From positions 9,395,001-9,459,000 of the forward strand of contig NC_091693.1 in the NCBI RefSeq assembly GCF_041296265.1: 64,000 nt of DNA, read 5' to 3'. This DNA is from Equus caballus (Eukaryota; Chordata; Mammalia; Perissodactyla; Equidae). Position 1 is the stretch's first letter, and every line of letters begins with the position of its first letter. Of the stretch, positions 63,941 through 64,000 are shown piece by piece. The notes under the pieces were generated by a model, which saw only the letters and a list, made by a program, of their open reading frames with translations, did not search any database and was not told where the DNA came from. Position numbers and translations under genes: made by a program.

Positions 63941-64000
63941 GTAAGGGTGAGGGCCCCTCCATACCCTCTCACCTCCAAGAATTCTGACCTCAGGCCCTCA

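Overview
The window is mammalian nuclear DNA from a perissodactyl, most likely a horse or close Equus relative. Genes are split into small exons with GT-AG introns. The youngest repeats are tRNA-derived SINEs of the equid ERE type, several with exact target-site duplications, lying among L1, L2, MIR and MLT1 fossils. Gene content and order match the human chr19q13.2 segment SPINT2 - C19orf33 - YIF1B - KCNK6 - CATSPERG. Identifications rest on recalled human protein sequences; no search was run.

Layout: 1-16265 holds SPINT2 (+ strand; exon 1 lies left of the window, exons 2-7 at 9375-15896). 16265-24500 is intergenic and contains an inverted duplication. 24634-25314 is C19orf33/IMUP (+, four small exons). 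25452-32516 is YIF1B (- strand, eight coding exons), tail-to-tail with C19orf33 and starting in a CpG island that carries a CGG repeat. 35016-42467 is KCNK6/TWIK-2 (+, three coding exons). 42468-47400 is repeat-rich intergenic DNA. 47480-49830 is a CpG-rich, purine-biased stretch with a promoter-like core and two minisatellites that keep a 602-codon frame open. 49870-64000 is the first part of CATSPERG (+, eight coding exons seen); the gene runs off the right edge.

The genes do not form an operon or one pathway. SPINT2 is a membrane Kunitz inhibitor of serine proteases, C19orf33 a small Lys-rich protein, YIF1B an ER-Golgi trafficking membrane protein, KCNK6 a two-pore potassium channel, and CATSPERG an auxiliary subunit of the sperm CatSper calcium channel. 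No new biological system is evident. The points most worth checking are the repetitive open frame and CpG island upstream of CATSPERG, an 18-copy array of ATTGG (reverse CCAAT) units in a CATSPERG intron, the inverted duplication downstream of SPINT2, an exact 32-bp sequence present in both introns of KCNK6, and the CGG tract just upstream of the YIF1B start codon.
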